Numbered from the stretch's first letter, positions 29,846 through 38,449 are shown. The stretch: 64,000 nucleotides of DNA from Amycolatopsis regifaucium (GCF_001613935.1 NZ_LQCI01000014.1:7383-71382); one strand, 5' to 3'. The notes: a model not told the origin generated them from the letters alone. Translations and numbers: made by a program.

Positions 29846-30636
29846 ACCGGCTCCTTTCCTTCGGTTCGAGCATGGGAAGCGGCCAAGAAGGCGGGCACCT
29901 CTCCCCCGCCGTGCACGGCCAAGCAGGCGCCGCTGACATAAGAGGCCAGCGGGGAAGCCAGAAATACCGCGCAGGACCCGATCTCGTCCGGTTCGGCCAA
30001 CCGTCCTAACGGGACGGTCTCGCTCACCGCCGCGATCCCGGCTTCGTCGCCGTAATGCAGATGGGTGTGCTCGGTCCGGACCATGCCAACGTCGAGCGCG
30101 TTGACCCGCACCTTCGGCGCCCACTCCACGGCCAGCGTCGCGGTCAGGTTGTCCAAACCGGCTTTCGCCGCACCGTAGGAGGCCGTCCCCGGTGACGGTC
30201 GCGTCCCGCTGACACTGCTGATGTTCACGATGACGCCGCCGCGCTCCTGACCTTGCATGATCGTGTTCGCCGCGCGGGCGACGGTCAGCGGCGCCAGCAG
30301 GTTGAGCCCGATCACCTTCTCGTGGAACCGCGGCGACGCGTCCGCCACCTGGGCGTACGGCGCGCCACCCGCGTTGTTGACCACGACGTCGAGCCTGCCG
30401 TGCCGCCGGAGGATCTCCTCGAAGAGCGCGTCGACCTCCTTGGGATCGCGGACGTCGCAGGAGATGAACGTCGACGCCCCGTCCTCGGTGCGGACCGGTC
30501 GCTCGGGTTCGGTGCGGGCGCAGGTGACGACTTCGGCTCCGGCACGGAGAAAAGTCCTGGTGACACCGGCGCCGACGCCGCGCACCCCACCGGTCACCAG
30601 CACCACGGCGCCGTCGAGCCGGAGTTCGAGTGCCAT
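29842..30636 (-). CDS. Short-chain dehydrogenase, KstR2-regulon type (Rv3549c-like)
   Basis: The 264-residue SDR has LVTGGVRGVGAGVTRTF, DVVVNNAGGAPYAQ, the active-site segment NISSVSGTRPSPGTASYGAAKAG (Ser, Tyr, Lys; given in part) and a C-terminal VSGACLAVHGGGEVP. It is first in a two-gene operon and has a KstR2-like half-conserved box about 50 bp upstream. Position and pairing match Rv3549c. A role in C/D-ring catabolism is inferred from the regulon, not from a substrate motif. Confidence 0.88.
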   Translation of the reverse strand: MALELRLDGAVVLVTGGVRGVGAGVTRTFLRAGAEVVTCARTEPERPVRTEDGASTFISCDVRDPKEVDALFEEILRRHGRLDVVVNNAGGAPYAQVADASPRFHEKVIGLNLLAPLTVARAANTIMQGQERGGVIVNISSVSGTRPSPGTASYGAAKAGLDNLTATLAVEWAPKVRVNALDVGMVRTEHTHLHYGDEAGIAAVSETVPLGRLAEPDEIGSCAVFLASPLASYVSGACLAVHGGGEVPAFLAASHARTEGKEPV

Positions 30637-30686
30637 GCCGGGCCTCCTTCACGTCGCTGTACCCGGGCCGGACGCCCTGCTAACGT

Positions 30687-30700
30687 ACCAAGCAAGTGCT
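30687..30700. promoter_or_regulatory. Probable KstR2 operator, SDR/echA20 divergent promoter
   Basis: ACCAAGCAAGTGCT differs from the KstR2 consensus AnCAAGnnCTTGnT at two of ten defined bases. With flanks it reads TACCAAGCAAGTGCTAGG, almost the same as TACCAAGCACTTGCTAGG at fadE30/fadD3. It sits between the divergent SDR and echA20 operons. Confidence 0.6.
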
Positions 30701-30725
30701 AGGTTTGGTAGCGGAAGGGTGCACG

Positions 30726-31475
30726 ATGAGCGTCTCCACCCATTCACCGGAGCCCGGCATCGCCGTGGTCACGGTCGACGCGCCCCCGGTGAACGCGCTG
30801 AGTGTGAAGGGGTGGTTCGCCCTCGCTTCCGCCCTCACCGACGCCGGGCGCGATCCCGCGACGCATGTCGTGGTGCTGCGCGCGGAAGGCCGCGGGTTCA
30901 ACGCCGGCGTCGACATCAAGGAGATCCAGCGCGATCCGGGTTACGGCGCGCTGATCGGCGCGAACGAAGGCTGCGCGGCGGCGTTCTCCGCCGTCTACGA
31001 CTGCGCGGTCCCGGTGATCGCGGCGGTGCAGGGTTTCTGTCTCGGCGGCGGGGTCGGTCTGGCCGGCAACGCGGACATCGTGGTCGCGAGCGAGGACGCG
31101 ACCTTCGGGCTCCCCGAGGTCGATCGCGGCGCGCTGGGCGCGGCGACCCATCTCGCGCGGCTGGTCCCCCAGCACCTGATGCGGGCCTTGTACTACACGG
31201 CTTCGACGATCACCGCGGCGCAATTGCACCACCACGGTTCGGTCTACGCGGTGGTGCCGCGCGAAGAACTCGACGAGACCGCGCTCGGGGTGGCGCGGCA
31301 GATCGCGGCGAAGGACACTCGCGTGATCCGCGCGGCGAAGCAGGCCATCAACGGCATCGACGTCCAGCCCGTGCACCGCAGTTATCGGTTCGAGCAGGGA
31401 TTCACCTTCGAACTCAACCTGGCCGGCGTCTCCGACGGCGCGCGCCAGGAGTTCTTGGACAGCAAGGGGAAGTGA
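30726..31475 (+). CDS. echA20: Ring-D opening hydrolase EchA20
   Basis: The 249-residue crotonase-fold protein matches EchA20: VAVVTVDAPPVNALSVKGWF-like start, AEGRGFNAGVDIKEIQRDPGY (oxyanion hole), GFCLGGGVGLAGNADIVVASEDATFGLPEVDRGALGAATH (split here as GFCLGGGVGLAGN and FGLPEVDRGALGAATH), and YRFEQGFTFELNLAGVSD near the end. EchA20 hydrolyses the D ring of HIEC-CoA in mycobacteria. ATG 30726 follows GGAAGG. Its stop overlaps the ipdA start as TGATG. It opens the echA20-ipdABC operon. Confidence 0.93.
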   Translation: MSVSTHSPEPGIAVVTVDAPPVNALSVKGWFALASALTDAGRDPATHVVVLRAEGRGFNAGVDIKEIQRDPGYGALIGANEGCAAAFSAVYDCAVPVIAAVQGFCLGGGVGLAGNADIVVASEDATFGLPEVDRGALGAATHLARLVPQHLMRALYYTASTITAAQLHHHGSVYAVVPREELDETALGVARQIAAKDTRVIRAAKQAINGIDVQPVHRSYRFEQGFTFELNLAGVSDGARQEFLDSKGK

Positions 31476-32335
31476 TGGCCGACAAGCGGATGACGCCGGA
31501 CGAGATCGTCGCCGAACTCACCGACGGGATGACGATCGGGATCGGCGGCTGGGGGTCCCGGCGCAAGCCCATGGCGCTGGTGCGCGCGATCCTGCGCTCG
31601 CCGGTCAAGGATCTCACCGTGGTTTCCTACGGCGGTCCGGACGTCGGGCTGCTGGCCTCGGCGGGTAAGATCGGACACCTGGTCTTCGGGTTCGTCACGC
31701 TCGACTCGATCCCGTACGACCCATGGTTCTCCCGCGCCAGGGAATCAGGGACGATCGCCGTCACCGAATACGACGAAGGCGTCCTCGGCACCGGCCTTTC
31801 CGCCGCGGCGCAACGGCTTCCCTTCCTGCCGACGCGTGCCGGACTCGGCTCCGGCGTCATGGACCTGAACCCGTCCTTGCGCACGGTGCGCTCCCCTTAT
31901 GACGACGCCGAAGAACTGCTCGCCGTGCCCGCGCTCAAGCTCGACGCGGCCTTCGTCCACCTCAACCGCGCCGACGCCCGGGGCAACGCACAGTATCTCG
32001 GACCGGATCCCTACTTCGACGAACTGTTCGCACTGGCCGCCGACAAGTGTTACGTGTCAACGGAAAAGATCGTGGACACGGCCGAGCTCACCGAAGCGGG
32101 ACCGGTACAAAGCCTGCTGTTGAGCCGGATGCTCGTCACCGGCGTCGCCGAGACACCGAACGGCGCGCATTTCACCACCGCCGTCCCGGACTACGGACGG
32201 GACGAACGTTTCCAGCGCCACTACGCCGAGGCGGCCAAGGATCCCGACGCCTGGCGGGTCTTCGTCGACAGGTTCCTTTCCGGGGACGAAGCGCACTACC
32301 AGAAGGCCGTCGCCGGATTCGGGGCGTCCGCATGA
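31475..32335 (+). CDS. ipdA: COCHEA-CoA hydrolase subunit IpdA
   Basis: The 286-residue protein has the class I CoA-transferase alpha fold: MTIGIGGWGSRRKPMALVRA, then LTVVSYGGPDVGLLASAGK and GFVTLDSIPYDPWF. IpdA works with IpdB to open ring C of COCHEA-CoA, giving MOODA-CoA, a hydrolysis rather than CoA transfer. Start ATG 31475 overlaps echA20's stop, and its own stop overlaps ipdB (ATGA), so the subunits are coupled at translation. Family, size and neighbours all agree with Rv3551. Confidence 0.94.
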   Translation: MADKRMTPDEIVAELTDGMTIGIGGWGSRRKPMALVRAILRSPVKDLTVVSYGGPDVGLLASAGKIGHLVFGFVTLDSIPYDPWFSRARESGTIAVTEYDEGVLGTGLSAAAQRLPFLPTRAGLGSGVMDLNPSLRTVRSPYDDAEELLAVPALKLDAAFVHLNRADARGNAQYLGPDPYFDELFALAADKCYVSTEKIVDTAELTEAGPVQSLLLSRMLVTGVAETPNGAHFTTAVPDYGRDERFQRHYAEAAKDPDAWRVFVDRFLSGDEAHYQKAVAGFGASA

Positions 32336-33057
32336 GTGACATCACCCGCGCCGAGGTCGCCGTCGTGGCCTGCGCCGAATTGTTCCGCGGTGACGGTGAG
32401 ATCGTGGTGAGCCCCATGGGTTTCGTCCCGTCACTGGGCGCCCGGCTCGCCAGGCTGACCTTCGAACCGGACATCCTGCTGTCCGACGGCGAGGCGTATC
32501 TGATGACGTCCGAAGCCGTCGTCGAAGGCTGGCAACCGTTCCGCAAGGTGCTCGACACCGTGGTACCGCGCGGAAAACGCCATGTGGTGATGGGCGCCAA
32601 CCAGATCGACCGCGAGGGCAACCAGAACATCTCGGCGATCGGCGATCATTCCCGGCCGAAGAAACAACTTCTCGGCGTACGCGGCGGACCGGGCAACACC
32701 GCCAATCACCGCACGAGCTACTGGGTTCCGCGCCACAGCAAGCGTGTCTTCGTCGACCAGGTCGACGTCGTGTCCGGCGTCGGGTACGCCAGGGCCCGCG
32801 CGGCCGGGCTGCGGCATCACGACGTCCACCGTGTCGTCACCGACCTCGGAGTCCTGGACTTCGGCGGCGAAGACCACGCGCCGCGGCTGCTCTCCGTGCA
32901 CCCGGGGGTCTCCGTGGACGAGGTCGTCGCCGCGACGTCGTTCCCGCTGAGCACCGACGACGTCACCGAATCCCGGCTCCCGACCGAGTCCGAGCTGCTG
33001 CTGATCCGGCACAGTCTGGATCCGAAGTCGGTGCGGGACAAGGAAGTCCCGTCGTGA
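32332..33057 (+). CDS. ipdB: COCHEA-CoA hydrolase subunit IpdB
   Basis: The 241-residue beta subunit of the CoA-transferase fold has ELFRGDGEIVVSPMGFVPSLG, FEPDILLSDGEAYLM, GANQIDREGNQNISAIGDH and a final LLSVHPGVSVDEVV. It forms the heteromer with IpdA that cleaves ring C in the C/D-ring pathway. It overlaps ipdA by 4 bp and ipdC by 4 bp, as in other steroid-degrading actinobacteria. Confidence 0.94.
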   Translation: MSDITRAEVAVVACAELFRGDGEIVVSPMGFVPSLGARLARLTFEPDILLSDGEAYLMTSEAVVEGWQPFRKVLDTVVPRGKRHVVMGANQIDREGNQNISAIGDHSRPKKQLLGVRGGPGNTANHRTSYWVPRHSKRVFVDQVDVVSGVGYARARAAGLRHHDVHRVVTDLGVLDFGGEDHAPRLLSVHPGVSVDEVVAATSFPLSTDDVTESRLPTESELLLIRHSLDPKSVRDKEVPS

Positions 33058-34100
33058 AGACCGCGCTGACCGAACTGGCCGGGATCCGGCATCCGATCGT
33101 GCAGACCGGCATGGGCTGGGTCGCCGGGCCGCGGCTCGTCTCCGCGACGGCGGAGGCGGGCGGCCTGGGCATCCTCGCGTCCGCGACGATGACCTACGAC
33201 GAACTGGCCGCCGCGATCAAGGAGGTCAAGAGCCGCACGTCGCGGCCGTTCGGCGTCAATCTCCGCGCGGACGCCGAAGACGCCGCACGCCGGGTCGACC
33301 TGCTCATCACCGAGGAAGTTCGCGTCGCCTCCTTCGCGCTGGCGCCGAAGAAGGGCATGATCGCGCGGCTGAAGGACAACGGCGTCCTCGTCGTCCCGTC
33401 GGTCGGCGCGGCGCGGCACGCGGAGAAGGTCGCGGGCTGGGGCGCGGACGCCGTCATCGTGCAGGGTGGTGAAGGCGGCGGGCACACCGGCGGCGTGGCG
33501 ACGACCCTGCTGCTGCCGTCGGTGCTGGACGCCGTGGACATCCCCGTGGTCGCGGCCGGCGGATTCTTCGACGGCCGCGGGCTCGCCGCCGCGCTCGCCT
33601 ACGGGGCGGCCGGGGTCGCCATGGGCACCCGGTTCCTCCTCACGAAGGAAAGCACCGTCCCCGAGGAGATCAAACAGGCTTATCTCACCCGTGATCTCAA
33701 CGGCACCGTCGTCACCCGCAAGGTGGACGGGATGCCGCATCGCGTCCTCCGGACGGAGCTGGTCGACGCGCTCGAATCCGCCGGGCCGGTGCGCGGGCTG
33801 GCCAGGGCCGTCCGCAACGCCGCGAAGTTCCGGAAGCTGAGCGGGCTGTCGTGGCGCTCGCTGGCCACCGAAGGGCTGCGGATGAAACGCGGTGGCGACC
33901 GGACCTGGTCGCAGGTGCTGATGGCCGCCAACACGCCGATGCTGCTGCGCGCCGGACTGGTCGAGGGCGACCGGAGCGCCGGGGTGCTGGCGTCCGGGCA
34001 GGTCGTCGGCCTGCTCGACGACCTGCCCGCCGTCGGCGAGCTGATCGAGACCATCGTGGCCGACGCGACGGGCATCCTGCGGCGGCTGGGCTCCGGGTAA
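33054..34100 (+). CDS. ipdC: IpdC, flavin oxidoreductase of HIP-CoA catabolism
   Basis: The 348-residue FMN-binding TIM barrel of the nitronate monooxygenase superfamily has IRHPIVQTGMGWVAGPRLV, ADAVIVQGGEGGGHTGGVATT, and VAAGGFFDGRGLAAALAYGAAGVAMGT. Its location as the fourth gene after echA20, ipdA and ipdB, and a GTGA overlap with ipdB, identify it as IpdC, which is needed for 5-hydroxy-HIC-CoA conversion in M. tuberculosis and Rhodococcus. It ends 32 bp before an unrelated hydrolase gene where the steroid block is interrupted. Confidence 0.92.
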   Translation: MKTALTELAGIRHPIVQTGMGWVAGPRLVSATAEAGGLGILASATMTYDELAAAIKEVKSRTSRPFGVNLRADAEDAARRVDLLITEEVRVASFALAPKKGMIARLKDNGVLVVPSVGAARHAEKVAGWGADAVIVQGGEGGGHTGGVATTLLLPSVLDAVDIPVVAAGGFFDGRGLAAALAYGAAGVAMGTRFLLTKESTVPEEIKQAYLTRDLNGTVVTRKVDGMPHRVLRTELVDALESAGPVRGLARAVRNAAKFRKLSGLSWRSLATEGLRMKRGGDRTWSQVLMAANTPMLLRAGLVEGDRSAGVLASGQVVGLLDDLPAVGELIETIVADATGILRRLGSG

Positions 34101-34131
34101 CGGGGCGAGCGCGCTGTGCTTGACTTCGGCC

Positions 34132-34923
34132 ATGATCTCGGAGAGTCGTTGTCCGGTCGAGGACGGTGAGCTGTACGTCCGCAGTACCGGCGAAGGGCCG
34201 CTTCTGCTCCTGATCGCCGGTGGGCTCGGTTCGGCGGACACCTTCCGGGCGATGACGAAGCTGCTCGCCGAGGACTACACGGTCGTCACCTACGACCGGC
34301 GCGGTCACTTCCGGAGCACCGACACCAGCACCGGCCCGGTCAGCGTCCCGAAGCAGGCCGATGACGCCTACGCCGTCCTCCAGCATGTCGGTGGCGGGCC
34401 CGCGCTGGTGTTCGGGACCAGCGCGGGCGCGCTCATCGGCCTCGACCTCGTCGCCCGCCACCCGGAGGCGGTGAGCGTGCTGGTCGCCCACGAGCCCCCC
34501 GCCGTCCAGCTGCTGCCGGACGCGCTCGGCTGGCTCGACGAGGCCAACGCGCAGGTCCGGCTCGCGCAGGCGGGCGACCTGATGGGGGCGTTCAAACGGT
34601 TCACCGACGGTATCGCCGGCGCCGCGCTGCCCGAACTGCGCGCGATCCGGCTGCCGAACGAGGAGGACTGGAAGCGGCTGTTCGGCCGCGAGCTGTCCGA
34701 GATCCTCGACTACCTGCCGGATCTGCGGACGTTGCGCAGGGTCGAGACCGAGATCTTCCCGGTCACGGGCGTCGGCAGCCGAGGGCACTACCACTACCAG
34801 CCCGCGAAGATCCTCGCGCTGGAACTGGGACTGCCGTTCACCGAGATGCCCGGGGCCCATCTCGCACCGCAACGGAACCCCGCCCAGTTCACCGAAGCGC
34901 TGCGCGACCTCCTCGAAGGCTGA
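34132..34923 (+). CDS. Alpha/beta hydrolase
   Basis: The 263-residue protein has the alpha/beta-hydrolase layout: oxyanion stretch LLLLIAGGLGSADTF, nucleophile elbow FGTSAGALIGLDL (Ser), and a late His in MPGAHLAPQRNP. It resembles small actinobacterial hydrolases of the MhpC/HsaD-like type, but no substrate motif is visible. Start ATG 34132. It follows ipdC by 31 bp and could be cotranscribed with the steroid operon, but has no counterpart in the mycobacterial cluster. Confidence 0.78.
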   Translation: MISESRCPVEDGELYVRSTGEGPLLLLIAGGLGSADTFRAMTKLLAEDYTVVTYDRRGHFRSTDTSTGPVSVPKQADDAYAVLQHVGGGPALVFGTSAGALIGLDLVARHPEAVSVLVAHEPPAVQLLPDALGWLDEANAQVRLAQAGDLMGAFKRFTDGIAGAALPELRAIRLPNEEDWKRLFGRELSEILDYLPDLRTLRRVETEIFPVTGVGSRGHYHYQPAKILALELGLPFTEMPGAHLAPQRNPAQFTEALRDLLEG

Positions 34924-34970
34924 GCAGGCGTGCCCGTGAGTCTTGCGGGACCCTTCTCCGCCGGCTGTTG

Positions 34971-35028
34971 AGTACATGAAGGACCCCTTCCTGGCGCTAG
35001 GCGCAGTGAAGGGGGGCCTTCATGTACT
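34971..35028. repeat. Nested palindromic intergenic repeat, copy 4
   Basis: ATGAAGGACCCCTTCCT at 34976 and GTGAAGGGGGGCCTTCAT at 35006 begin exactly 30 nt apart with spacer GGCGCTAGGCGCA. Outer bases AGTAC (34971-34975) and GTACT (35024-35028) extend the pairing. The second unit has one extra base, so this copy is decaying. A third partial unit may lie at 35032-35046 (GGAAGGAGCCTTCAC). It lies after the hydrolase and before the convergent DUF2000 gene. Confidence 0.75.
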
Positions 35029-35102
35029 GAGGGAAGGAGCCTTCACGCGCCGCCGGGCTGGCTGGTGGTGCGGCTGTGACAGCGGTGACCTCCGTCCGGC
35101 AC

Positions 35103-35122
35103 GCAAGTAGAGGACTAAACGG
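35103..35122. repeat. Truncated family 2 hairpin remnant
   Basis: GCAAGTAGAGGACTAAACGG repeats the right arm of the element at 10209-10270 with an internal 8-base deletion, and has lost the left arm. It adjoins the stop of the DUF2000 gene, again a 3'-end position. Confidence 0.5.
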
Positions 35123-35130
35123 GCACCTGG

Positions 35131-35607
35131 TCACGGCATCAGCGGCAGCTTCCCGACGAGCTTGTCGATCCGGTTCCGCGGCCCGACGATCCCGATCGCG
35201 CAGAAGTCCATCTCCTCGGTCGGGATCTCCTTCATCGTCGCGAGGAAATCGGCGTAGACGCGGATCTGCTGCGCGATCGCGGGCATGTCGGAGACGTGGC
35301 ACCCCGGCGAGGCCGCGGCCTTCGCCCGGATGGCCCGCAGTCGCGCGGCGTCGGCCACCAGGATCGAGCAGCCGGTCCACGGCAGCCCCGAATACCGCGT
35401 TCCGTCCGCGTCGAACGCGTCTTCTCCGAGGAGCCCCGTCACGATCTTCGCGGTGGCGACGGCCGTGCAGACGGCCGCGTTCACCGCACGCCCCGGCGGC
35501 AACTCGCTGTTGACCACGACCACCCACTTCAACCGGGCCGATCGAGTGGACGTGGTGGGATCGATCTCCTCGGGGGCGAACCCGATGGCCGTACCGTACT
35601 CGGACAT
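35131..35607 (-). CDS. DUF2000 family protein
   Basis: The 158-residue protein has LKWVVVVNSELPPGRAVNAAVCTAVA, SGLPWTGCSILVADAARLRAI and SDMPAIAQQIRVYADFLATM, the layout of the DUF2000 family, predicted to have a peptidyl-tRNA-hydrolase-2-like fold. The biochemical function is unknown. ATG 35607 is preceded by AGGAG. It is divergent from an Lrp/AsnC gene 103 bp away, a pairing that suggests the Lrp protein controls it, perhaps in response to an amino acid. Confidence 0.8.
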   Translation of the reverse strand: MSEYGTAIGFAPEEIDPTTSTRSARLKWVVVVNSELPPGRAVNAAVCTAVATAKIVTGLLGEDAFDADGTRYSGLPWTGCSILVADAARLRAIRAKAAASPGCHVSDMPAIAQQIRVYADFLATMKEIPTEEMDFCAIGIVGPRNRIDKLVGKLPLMP

Positions 35608-35710
35608 TCAGCTGATCTCCTGCTCACATCAACGGACGAACAGGGCCAAGCTAGGTGGGTATACGACTAGAGTCCACCGTGTTCGTACTTAATACGGCAG
35701 GAGGTGTCCC

Positions 35711-36178
35711 ATGGCGCGGTTGGACGAACTTGATCAGGCGATTCTGGCGGAATTGCAGTCGGACGCACGGAAGACGAACCGCGAAGTGGCCGCGGCGGTG
35801 GGGGTCTCGCCGACCACCGCGCTGGACCGGACCCGCGGCCTGCGTGAACGCGGCGTCATCCGCGGCGCGCTGCTGGACGTGGATCTCCCGTCGATCGGCC
35901 GCGGGGTGCAGGCGCTCATCGCCGTCCGGGTGCGGCCGCCGTCGCGGCGGAACATCGAAGCGTTCCGGAACTGGGTCAACACCCTCCCCGACATCGTCGG
36001 GCTCTACGTGACGACCGGGACCGAGGACTTCATCCTGCACGTCGCCGTCCCCGACAACGAAAGCCTCTACGCCTTCGTCATCGACAAACTGACCGAACGG
36101 GCCGAAGTGGCCGACGTGCGCACGTCGATGGTGTTCGAGCACATCAGGCGCACGCGCATCACGCCCGCCATCCGGTGA
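35711..36178 (+). CDS. Lrp/AsnC-family transcriptional regulator
   Basis: The 155-residue protein has the N-terminal helix-turn-helix LDQAILAELQSDARKTNREVAAAVGVSPTTALDRTRGL (in part) and a C-terminal RAM-type ligand domain with IVGLYVTTGTEDFILHVAVPD, the alphabetabeta fold that binds amino acids. AGGAGG sits just before ATG 35711. It is a small one-component regulator likely acting on the divergent DUF2000 gene and on itself. It is convergent with the acetyltransferase gene. Confidence 0.92.
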   Translation: MARLDELDQAILAELQSDARKTNREVAAAVGVSPTTALDRTRGLRERGVIRGALLDVDLPSIGRGVQALIAVRVRPPSRRNIEAFRNWVNTLPDIVGLYVTTGTEDFILHVAVPDNESLYAFVIDKLTERAEVADVRTSMVFEHIRRTRITPAIR

Positions 36179-36187
36179 ACCGGCCGC

Positions 36188-36745
36188 TCAAAGCTCGCGG
36201 ATGACCCGCGCCGGGTTGCCCGCGGCGAACACCTTCGACGGCAGATCGCGCGTGACGACGCTGCCCGCGCCCACCACGGTGTCGTCTCCGATGGTGACCC
36301 CGGCGCACACGATGACGCCACCGCCGAACCAGACGTTGTCACCGATGGTGATCGGGGCGGACGACTCCCAGCGAGCTCGTCGCAGTTCGTGGTCTTCCAT
36401 GGGATGCAGCGCGGTCAGCAGCTGACAACGCGGGCCGATCGAGCAGTCTGAGCCGATCTTGATCGGGGCGCAGTCGAGCAGAATGGCGTCGTAGTTGAGG
36501 AAACTGTTGGCGCCGATCTCGATCAGGTAGCCGTAGTCACATTGGAATCGCGGCATGATCCAGGATCCCTCGCCGAGTTTTCCCAGCAGCTCGCGCAGGA
36601 TCGTGTCCCGCTCACCGGTCTCCTCGGCACCCGTGCCGTTGAACCGGTCGACGAGCGCCTGCGCGCGCCTGCGGTCCGCGACCAGTTCCGGATCGTTGTC
36701 CCGGTACAACTCGCCGCGCAGCATGCGGTCCTTCTGCTCACCCAT
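36188..36745 (-). CDS. Maltose/galactoside O-acetyltransferase-like hexapeptide protein
   Basis: The 185-residue protein starts with the Mac domain (QKDRMLRGELYRDNDPELV) and continues as a left-handed beta-helix: FQCDYGYLIEIGANSFLNYD, CSIGPRCQLLTALHP, ITIGDNVWFGGGVIVCAGV, and the final GDDTVVGAGSVVTRDLPS. This is the LacA/Maa family, which acetylates sugar hydroxyls with acetyl-CoA. I chose ATG 36745 over TTG 36754. A strong terminator ends 16 bp upstream on the same strand, so its own promoter must lie very close or the terminator is regulated. Confidence 0.88.
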   Translation of the reverse strand: MGEQKDRMLRGELYRDNDPELVADRRRAQALVDRFNGTGAEETGERDTILRELLGKLGEGSWIMPRFQCDYGYLIEIGANSFLNYDAILLDCAPIKIGSDCSIGPRCQLLTALHPMEDHELRRARWESSAPITIGDNVWFGGGVIVCAGVTIGDDTVVGAGSVVTRDLPSKVFAAGNPARVIREL

Positions 36746-37200
36746 GGCCGCCAACCTACCGAAAAAAGCCCTGAGGGTGAGCTTCCCTCGGGAAGCCCAC
36801 CGTCAGGGCCGGTAAACGCTTGCGGAGCGTTCTTCAGTTGTGTCGATCGGTTTCCGAGTAAGGCCGGCCCGGCGGGTGGGTGAGGTGTAAGGGGGGACCC
36901 GCCGGGCCGGAGTATCTTCCTCCTGTTCGCCGGTTCTCGCTTCCGTTGAACCGCCCCGGCCGTCGGAGTGAGCCGAGGACGCCTGAGTCCCGATCAATTC
37001 GGGAAGTCTCCGCTGGAGTTGTGGACTTCGCGCGCTGTTCTGAATTGAACGATAAACCCGATCAGCCGCCATTGTCGCCTGTTCCAGCGAAAGAATATTA
37101 CGTGACGCCGGTCACTATGAAGTTTCTGTCATGCGCATTCACGTTGGCACACAAGGACATGAGCGTGCCAATAGGCACACTGTAAACAGTCGTCAGCGAT
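36746..37200. other. 455-bp gene-free region with two hairpins
   Basis: No convincing ORF is present. It contains a terminator (36761-36808) and a second perfect hairpin, arms 36864-36877 (CCGGCCCGGCGGGT) and 36897-36910, loop 19 nt. Between 37030 and 37200 the DNA is unusually AT-rich for this genome (for example GAAAGAATATTACGTGACG). This may be the downstream region of the DUF1996 gene, or hold a small RNA running leftward into the terminator. I could not match a known riboswitch family. Confidence 0.4.
36761..36808 (-). terminator. Rho-independent terminator with T-run, upstream of the acetyltransferase
   Basis: Arms 36769-36787 and 36790-36808 pair over 19 bp with three mismatches and a 2-nt loop. 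On the minus strand the stem is followed by CTTTTTTC (36761-36768). This canonical structure reads toward the acetyltransferase start 16 bp further on. Either it ends a transcript from the 36.8-37.2 kb region or the DUF1996 gene, or it attenuates the acetyltransferase message. Confidence 0.75.
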
Positions 37201-38244
37201 TCATTCGCGACACTTGCGGCCCCCGTTGACGCAATCGACGAGGCGATCCATGATCTGCTCCGACATCACGTTCGCGAAATCGTCGTGATCGGAGAAGGGG
37301 TTGTGGTCCTCCTCGGGAAAGGAGTCCACTTTGTACTGTCCGGCTATCTGGATCGCCCGCGGGATCTTGTAGGTCAGCGAGACGGTGAGCTCCGGGACGG
37401 CGGTCAGACCGTTCGCGCATTCGCCGTTCTCGTTCGGGTACTTGATGTGGTCCCGGTGGTTCTCACTGTCGATGTCGTTGCCGTCGAGACAGCTCGGGAA
37501 GGTGTGCACCCGCTTGACGTCACTGCCCTCGGGGCAGATCGGGTACTGCTTGACAAGCCTGTCCTCGGAGCCGGTGCAGGTCCAGCTCTTCCGCGCGTTG
37601 ACGGGGCCGTTCGCGGTGGCTTTCGCGTCACCGTAAAGGATTCGGAGGAACTTCGGCATCTCCTTCACCTTTTCCCGGGCGTTGCCCTTGAAGGTGATGT
37701 CGACGGTCGCGGGACGCTGGATCTCGCCGTCGTTGCCGGCGAGTTCGTTGTCCGCGTCCGGCTCCTCCAGCGCGGCCTGGTTCTGCTCGCCCTCCTCTTC
37801 GGTGTCGATCCGTACCACCGGCCAGAAGTACGCCGACTCGTCACCGTTTTCACAGGTGGTGCCGGCACCCAGGAGACTCTCGTTGTCCGAATCCGCGTTG
37901 GTGGAAAGGTTCCCGACGTAGTCGTGCAGATGCTGGGCTCCGTTCCGGATTCCCGGTTGCGCGATGAAGTTGTCGGGATTGAAGTGCCCGTTCTCGTTCT
38001 TGCCGCAGTCGACGGTGAACGAGCCCGTGGACGCGTTCCGCCCCGGCTCCGGCTTGTCGACGTTCGGCCGCACCTTGGTGATGTCCACGAAGAGCGACTT
38101 GTCCACCTCGTCCGCGGCGGCGCTGTCGGAGTCGCCGGTCGTGGTGGACACCACCAGCCCACCGACCGCGATCGACAGGCCCAGCAACGCGGTCGCGATC
38201 TTGGTCCTGCGGGCGATACGATGGCGCCCTTGATTTCGTGTCAT
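37201..38244 (-). CDS. Secreted DUF1996 domain protein
   Basis: The 347-residue protein has a basic N-terminus and one hydrophobic segment (IATALLGLSIAVGGLVV), a signal peptide or anchor. The body is DUF1996-like: FTVDCGKNENGHFNPDNF, GAQHLHDYVGNLSTNADS with the His-rich site, GDESAYFWPVVR, FPSCLDGNDIDSENHRDHIKYP and an even number of cysteines. DUF1996 occurs in secreted proteins of actinobacteria and fungi; its function is unknown, though the conserved His/Asp/Cys set suggests metal binding. ATG 38244 follows GAGGTGAG. No operon partner is visible. Confidence 0.82.
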   Translation of the reverse strand: MTRNQGRHRIARRTKIATALLGLSIAVGGLVVSTTTGDSDSAAADEVDKSLFVDITKVRPNVDKPEPGRNASTGSFTVDCGKNENGHFNPDNFIAQPGIRNGAQHLHDYVGNLSTNADSDNESLLGAGTTCENGDESAYFWPVVRIDTEEEGEQNQAALEEPDADNELAGNDGEIQRPATVDITFKGNAREKVKEMPKFLRILYGDAKATANGPVNARKSWTCTGSEDRLVKQYPICPEGSDVKRVHTFPSCLDGNDIDSENHRDHIKYPNENGECANGLTAVPELTVSLTYKIPRAIQIAGQYKVDSFPEEDHNPFSDHDDFANVMSEQIMDRLVDCVNGGRKCRE

Positions 38245-38449
38245 TGACTTGCTCACCTCATTCGTTTCCAGGCACCCTAAAAAGCATGGGAGCCCAGTCA
38301 TGAGCCACGCATTTGTCGAATACGCCGATTACCGAATTCGCGGCGGACCCGCTGTCCGCCCGCCGATCCAGATCCGGCTACTGAGAAATACGGCTCCACC
38401 CGGAGGACGGTTCAAAACGCGATCTCGCCGTTATCGTTCCGTTATAAAG

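Noticed and set aside
29846..30652. N-terminal extension of the Rv3548c-like SDR frame
   Set aside because: It overlaps the second SDR gene in another frame. The GTG at 29845 with GGAG and GTGA overlap gives a normal SDR length.
36864..36910. Hairpin as a c-di-AMP or other known riboswitch
   Set aside because: I could not align the conserved core bases of any known class; only a long stem with a loop is certain.
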